DNA of 7,627 bases from Clostridia bacterium (GTDB lineage Bacteria > Bacillota > Clostridia > Oscillospirales > Acutalibacteraceae), in assembly GCA_900771185.1 (NCBI GenBank), contig CAAGND010000231.1:1-7627 (forward strand), in the 5' to 3' direction. The notes under the pieces are model-generated. The model ran no database searches, was not told the DNA's origin, and was given only the letters and a program-made list of their open reading frames with translations. Of this stretch, positions 5,493 to 7,627 are shown one piece after another (position 1 is the first letter of the stretch; the number at the start of each line of letters is the position of its first letter). The position numbers and the translations under genes are program-made.

Positions 5493-5518
5493 CAAAATTT
5501 TACAAATCGGTGTATGAT
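5489..5518 (+). promoter_or_regulatory. Strong sigma-A promoter of the secreted-protein gene
   Basis: TTGACA (5489-5494, perfect) is followed after 18 bases by TATGAT (5513-5518, 5/6). Transcription would start near 5525, only about 15 bases before the ATG at 5540, so AAGGAGG (5525-5531) would be at the very 5' end of the mRNA. Confidence 0.8.
5491..5505. repeat. 15-bp exact repeat, copy 2 (possible operator)
   Basis: This copy of GACAAAATTTTACAA begins inside the -35 hexamer and fills much of the spacer of the plus-strand promoter. See the copy at 5193-5207 in the opposing promoter. Confidence 0.6.
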
Positions 5519-5539
5519 TGTGTCAAGGAGGTGTTAAGA

Positions 5540-5905
5540 ATGAAAAAGAGTATAAAACGTATACTGTCCATGCTGTTGGTGGTTGCCGTTATGCTTTCAG
5601 TGGCATCGGTCGCTTTCGCAGCCGGAGATGAGGTCAGCACACTGAAGTTCAAAAACTTCATGTTTGTCCCCATCAGAGTGGTCGTCAGCTACGAGGTTGA
5701 CGGAGAGACTGTCGAAGACGCGAGAGACATGCTTGCATTCACTATCGAGTATTTTGACATTCCGTCCGACGTGACCAGCGTAACAGTTCAGGGACAGGCT
5801 CTTTACGGCAGACCGTTCTTTGTGAAAACATATGACACAACTGACGGCATGCCCTATATCAGAACATATGCGAACACGCTTGTTCCGATAGTCCTCGATT
5901 TTTAA
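5540..5905 (+). CDS. Small secreted protein of unknown function
   Basis: A 121-residue protein with a classical Sec signal peptide: basic N-terminus MKKSIKR, hydrophobic core (8-23) and a cleavage site after AFA (27) or A28. The mature part is about 94 residues, free of cysteine, rich in beta-prone stretches (FVPIRVVVSYEVDG, 42-55; VTSVTVQG, 78-85) and ends VPIVLDF. There is no lipobox, LPXTG anchor or membrane segment after the signal, so it is likely released or loosely wall-associated. I do not recognise a family. The ATG is chosen because AAGGAGG (5525-5531) is 8 bases upstream; a possible in-frame TTG at 5489 is the -35 box itself. It is a single-gene unit with its own promoter and two terminators, which suggests strong, insulated expression. 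Confidence 0.85.
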   Translation: MKKSIKRILSMLLVVAVMLSVASVAFAAGDEVSTLKFKNFMFVPIRVVVSYEVDGETVEDARDMLAFTIEYFDIPSDVTSVTVQGQALYGRPFFVKTYDTTDGMPYIRTYANTLVPIVLDF

Positions 5906-5919
5906 TTTTGCCTGCTGCC

Positions 5920-5953
5920 GAGCTGCCGCACAAAACGGCAGCTCAAACTTTTT
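5920..5953 (+). terminator. Intrinsic terminator of the secreted-protein gene (first)
   Basis: GAGCTGCCG (5920-5928) pairs perfectly with CGGCAGCTC (5936-5944), a 9-bp stem with a 7-base loop, followed by AAAC and TTTTT (5949-5953). Confidence 0.85.
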
Positions 5954-5980
5954 ATCTGACAAGATGTTCTCACACTTTGT

Positions 5981-6002
5981 TGCTGCCTCCGGCAGCATTT
6001 TT
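5981..6002 (+). terminator. Second, tandem intrinsic terminator
   Basis: TGCTGCC (5981-5987) pairs with GGCAGCA (5991-5997) around a 3-base loop, followed immediately by TTTTT (5998-6002). It lies 27 bases after the first terminator and works only for the plus strand. Confidence 0.8.
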
Positions 6003-6052
6003 ATTAACTTATAGAATTAATCTGATAAAAATCTTGAAAATTCAAAAAAATC

Positions 6053-6082
6053 TTTACTTTTTATGGTTTAAGGTGGTAAAAT
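6053..6082 (+). promoter_or_regulatory. Extended -10 promoter for the Lrp/AsnC gene
   Basis: TTTACT (6053-6058, 4/6) is followed after 18 bases by TAAAAT (6077-6082, 5/6), with TG at 6074-6075 one base before it, the extended -10 mark. The start would be near 6089, giving a leader of about 45 bases. Confidence 0.6.
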
Positions 6083-6133
6083 GTTTAAAAAATTAACCGG
6101 CTTTTATCGCCGTTGATCAAAAGGGATGAGCTC

Positions 6134-6580
6134 ATGGACAAAATCGATGTAAAGATTATCGAATGCCTCAAAAAGAACGCAAGAGAAAATGCCTCGGTTA
6201 TCGGTGCCCAGGTCAACATGTCTGTCTCAGCCGTCATAGAGCGCATAAAGAAGCTTGAGGCAAACGGTATTATCAAGCAATACACCGTTGTGCTCGACAG
6301 CAAAAAGCTCGGAATGGACATCACCGCTTTCATCTCCGTGAGCATGGAGCATCCGAAATATAACAACAACTTTAATGAGTTTGTCAAGACCCACAAGCAG
6401 ATTACCGAATGTCACTACATAACCGGGGATTTTGATTTTCTGCTCAAAGTCAACACCGAATCCACCGGCGGACTTGAATCCCTCCTCAATGAGATAAAGA
6501 GCGCCGGCGGCGTCTCCCTGACAAAGACTCTTGTTGTTCTCTCCACAGTCAAGGAGGACTATTCGGTTTCGCTGGATTGA
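6134..6580 (+). CDS. Lrp/AsnC-family transcriptional regulator
   Basis: A 148-residue one-component regulator. The N-terminal winged helix-turn-helix (about 1-52) opens IDVKIIECLKKNARENASV (4-22) with recognition region MSVSAVIERIKKLEANGII (29-47). The RAM/ligand-binding domain (about 62-140) has the family's GDFDFLLKV (98-106) and GGVSLTKTLVVLSTVKED (125-142). These proteins form dimers and higher oligomers, often bind an amino acid, and commonly regulate amino-acid metabolism or transport and themselves. Ligand and targets are not readable here: it is a single-gene unit with no linked metabolic gene. The ATG at 6134 is preferred because AAGGG (6121-6125) is 8 bases upstream; the longer frame from a TTG at 6113 lacks a binding site and adds seven residues outside the conserved domain. 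Confidence 0.93.
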   Translation: MDKIDVKIIECLKKNARENASVIGAQVNMSVSAVIERIKKLEANGIIKQYTVVLDSKKLGMDITAFISVSMEHPKYNNNFNEFVKTHKQITECHYITGDFDFLLKVNTESTGGLESLLNEIKSAGGVSLTKTLVVLSTVKEDYSVSLD

Positions 6581-6599
6581 CAGCATTCATATATAATTA

Positions 6600-6636
6600 A
6601 TGCCGCCGACATATTTTGTGCCGGCGGCATGTTTTT
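6600..6636 (+). terminator. Intrinsic terminator of the Lrp/AsnC gene
   Basis: ATGCCGCCG (6600-6608) pairs with CGGCGGCAT (6622-6630), and two more pairs can form past one mismatch; G and TTTTT (6632-6636) follow. On the minus strand the stem is followed by TAATTATATATG, a poor U-tail, so it may only weakly stop the opposing membrane-protein transcript. Confidence 0.88.
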
Positions 6637-6708
6637 AAGTTATATAAAAGATCCGTTGGAGCATACGCACCACAGAATGGCGAATATTTTAAAAATCCGC
6701 TGTTTATC

Positions 6709-7548
6709 TCATACCTTTGCCGGCTCTTTTTCAGGCAGCTCGGCAGTCTTCTTTTTATCGTCGAATATGCCTGTAAAGTTCACAAAGAACAGCAGCAGAT
6801 ATGCCGCCCACATCGGCAGGCTCTCTATAAGTCCATTTTTGCCGACGGTCACGAGAAGTATCAGCATGAGCGCGAGAATTACGGCAAAAACCGCTGTCAG
6901 GGCAATGTACCGCTTATTCTTCGTCCTGCATCTGTTGAGCAGGAATATAACTATTGACGCAGCGCAGAGGAAAGCAAACAAGAGAGCACCAATCCAATGA
7001 GACATGCATCTCAGGGAATTGAGAATCAGCTCCTCACCCGCCGACGGAACATTGATTGTCACAAAAATCGCCATGCAGCCCAGCGAACCGCAGATAACTC
7101 CTGCCGTGCTGTGATAATTGTTCTTTCTATACATATAAAGGACATTCGTAAAAATCGAGAGTGAGGCGAAAAGACCCCACATCTTAAAATGCCAGGGATA
7201 ATCAAGCCCTATCATGCTTGCGGTGAATTCAATAGGATTTTTGAAAAAACCGTACCATGTGATATAGACACAACCGAAAATGAGAGCGACAAGAGAAAAG
7301 ATTTTAAGTCCCTTTCCCGGCTCCCTGCCATAGAGAAAAAGCTTGATGAACAGCGGAAACAGCAACAGATATGCTATTGAGAAAGCTGTCCAGAGAACAT
7401 AGTAGACGGGTTTCAACATGCCCGTATCTTTGAGCGGATATGTATCATACCTGAGGAAGAAAATCATCCACACCGCATAAGCCGCAATCATTACCAACCA
7501 CAGCACAAGATATTTCTTATAGCCGCTTTGCTCTTTCTTTTCAGACAC
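6709..7548 (-). CDS. Uncharacterised polytopic membrane protein
   Basis: A 279-residue integral membrane protein with about eight hydrophobic segments (roughly 12-32, 48-70, 82-101, 122-140, 148-167, 184-206, 214-235, 245-260) and a charged C-terminal tail, DDKKKTAELPEKEPAKV. Noticeable residues near membrane faces are YPWHFKMWG (117-125) and SHWIGALLF (183-191). I do not recognise the family; there is no transporter, protease or kinase motif that I can name. The GTG at 7548 is preferred over the GTG at 7557 because AAGGAG (7562-7557) is 8 bases before the former and overlaps the latter. It is a single-gene unit, convergent with the Lrp/AsnC gene, and driven by a perfect-consensus promoter, so steady, high expression is likely. 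Confidence 0.82.
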   Translation of the reverse strand: MSEKKEQSGYKKYLVLWLVMIAAYAVWMIFFLRYDTYPLKDTGMLKPVYYVLWTAFSIAYLLLFPLFIKLFLYGREPGKGLKIFSLVALIFGCVYITWYGFFKNPIEFTASMIGLDYPWHFKMWGLFASLSIFTNVLYMYRKNNYHSTAGVICGSLGCMAIFVTINVPSAGEELILNSLRCMSHWIGALLFAFLCAASIVIFLLNRCRTKNKRYIALTAVFAVILALMLILLVTVGKNGLIESLPMWAAYLLLFFVNFTGIFDDKKKTAELPEKEPAKV

Positions 7549-7556
7549 TACCAACA

Positions 7557-7562
7557 CTCCTT
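7557..7562 (-). promoter_or_regulatory. Ribosome binding site that sets the membrane-protein start
   Basis: On the minus strand AAGGAG is followed by the 8-base spacer TGTTGGTA and then GTG (7548). The longest frame would begin at the GTG that overlaps this site, which excludes it as the real start. Confidence 0.8.
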
Positions 7563-7578
7563 TTTGTTTTCTGATGCA

Positions 7579-7607
7579 ATTATATTATTATGACGTCTGA
7601 GTGTCAA
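7579..7607 (-). promoter_or_regulatory. Perfect-consensus sigma-A promoter of the membrane-protein gene
   Basis: On the minus strand TTGACA (7607-7602) is followed after exactly 17 bases by TATAAT (7584-7579). Both boxes are 6/6 and the spacing is ideal. The start would be near 7572, giving a leader of about 24 bases that contains the ribosome binding site. Confidence 0.9.
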
Positions 7608-7627
7608 CTTGCGTTTGAACTGTTCGA

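Noticed and set aside
5597..5998. 133-codon minus-strand frame opposite the secreted-protein gene
   Set aside because: Overlaps the well-supported gene with signal peptide and runs through both terminators.
6081..6116. 11-codon frame starting MFKKLTG with AGGTGG upstream, just before the Lrp gene
   Set aside because: Its ATG overlaps the TAAAAT -10 box of the best promoter for the Lrp gene, so it would not be on that transcript.

Overview
The window looks like a chromosomal segment from a Gram-positive, probably gut-associated member of the Clostridia (Oscillospiraceae/Ruminococcaceae type). The signs are strong AGGAGG-type ribosome binding sites, sigma-A-like promoters, U-tailed hairpin terminators, a clostridial-style ECF sigma/zf-HC2 anti-sigma pair, two glycoside-pentoside-hexuronide (GPH) sugar symporters, and a cluster of short palindromic intergenic repeats of a kind I associate with these genomes. 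The taxonomic placement is inference; no rRNA or marker gene is present.

Layout. 1-300: non-coding block of short repeat pieces (two near-identical 18-mers, two 'CCCCTACG/TCCCTACG' elements, tandem heptamers and a double hairpin). 390-2307: a promoter, a GPH transporter (437-1954) and a Dabb-domain protein (1958-2254) three bases downstream, closed by a terminator. 2331-3667: a candidate ECF-type promoter, an ECF sigma factor (2379-2870), its overlapping membrane anti-sigma factor (2854-3606) and a bidirectional terminator. 3675-5147 (minus): a second GPH transporter. 5148-5539: a 392-base divergent intergenic region with a 15-bp exact repeat at both promoter ends, a foldable RNA segment and a 22-codon candidate ORF. 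5540-5905: a small secreted protein with a short-leader promoter and two tandem terminators. 6053-6636: an Lrp/AsnC regulator with its own promoter and terminator. 6709-7548 (minus): an uncharacterised polytopic membrane protein behind a perfect-consensus promoter.

How the genes fit together. The window is a series of short, separately terminated units, not one pathway. Two units import sugars or glycosides (no glycosidase is visible here). One unit is an envelope-stress or signal-responsive sigma switch that probably autoregulates. The Lrp-type regulator may respond to an amino acid, but its targets cannot be read from the window. No mobile element, CRISPR array, tRNA or rRNA was found. The observations most worth following are the shared 15-bp motif in both divergent promoters, the structured segment with its small peptide ORF, the rearranged cation-site motif in the first transporter, and the duplicated 9-mer in the sigma-factor promoter.
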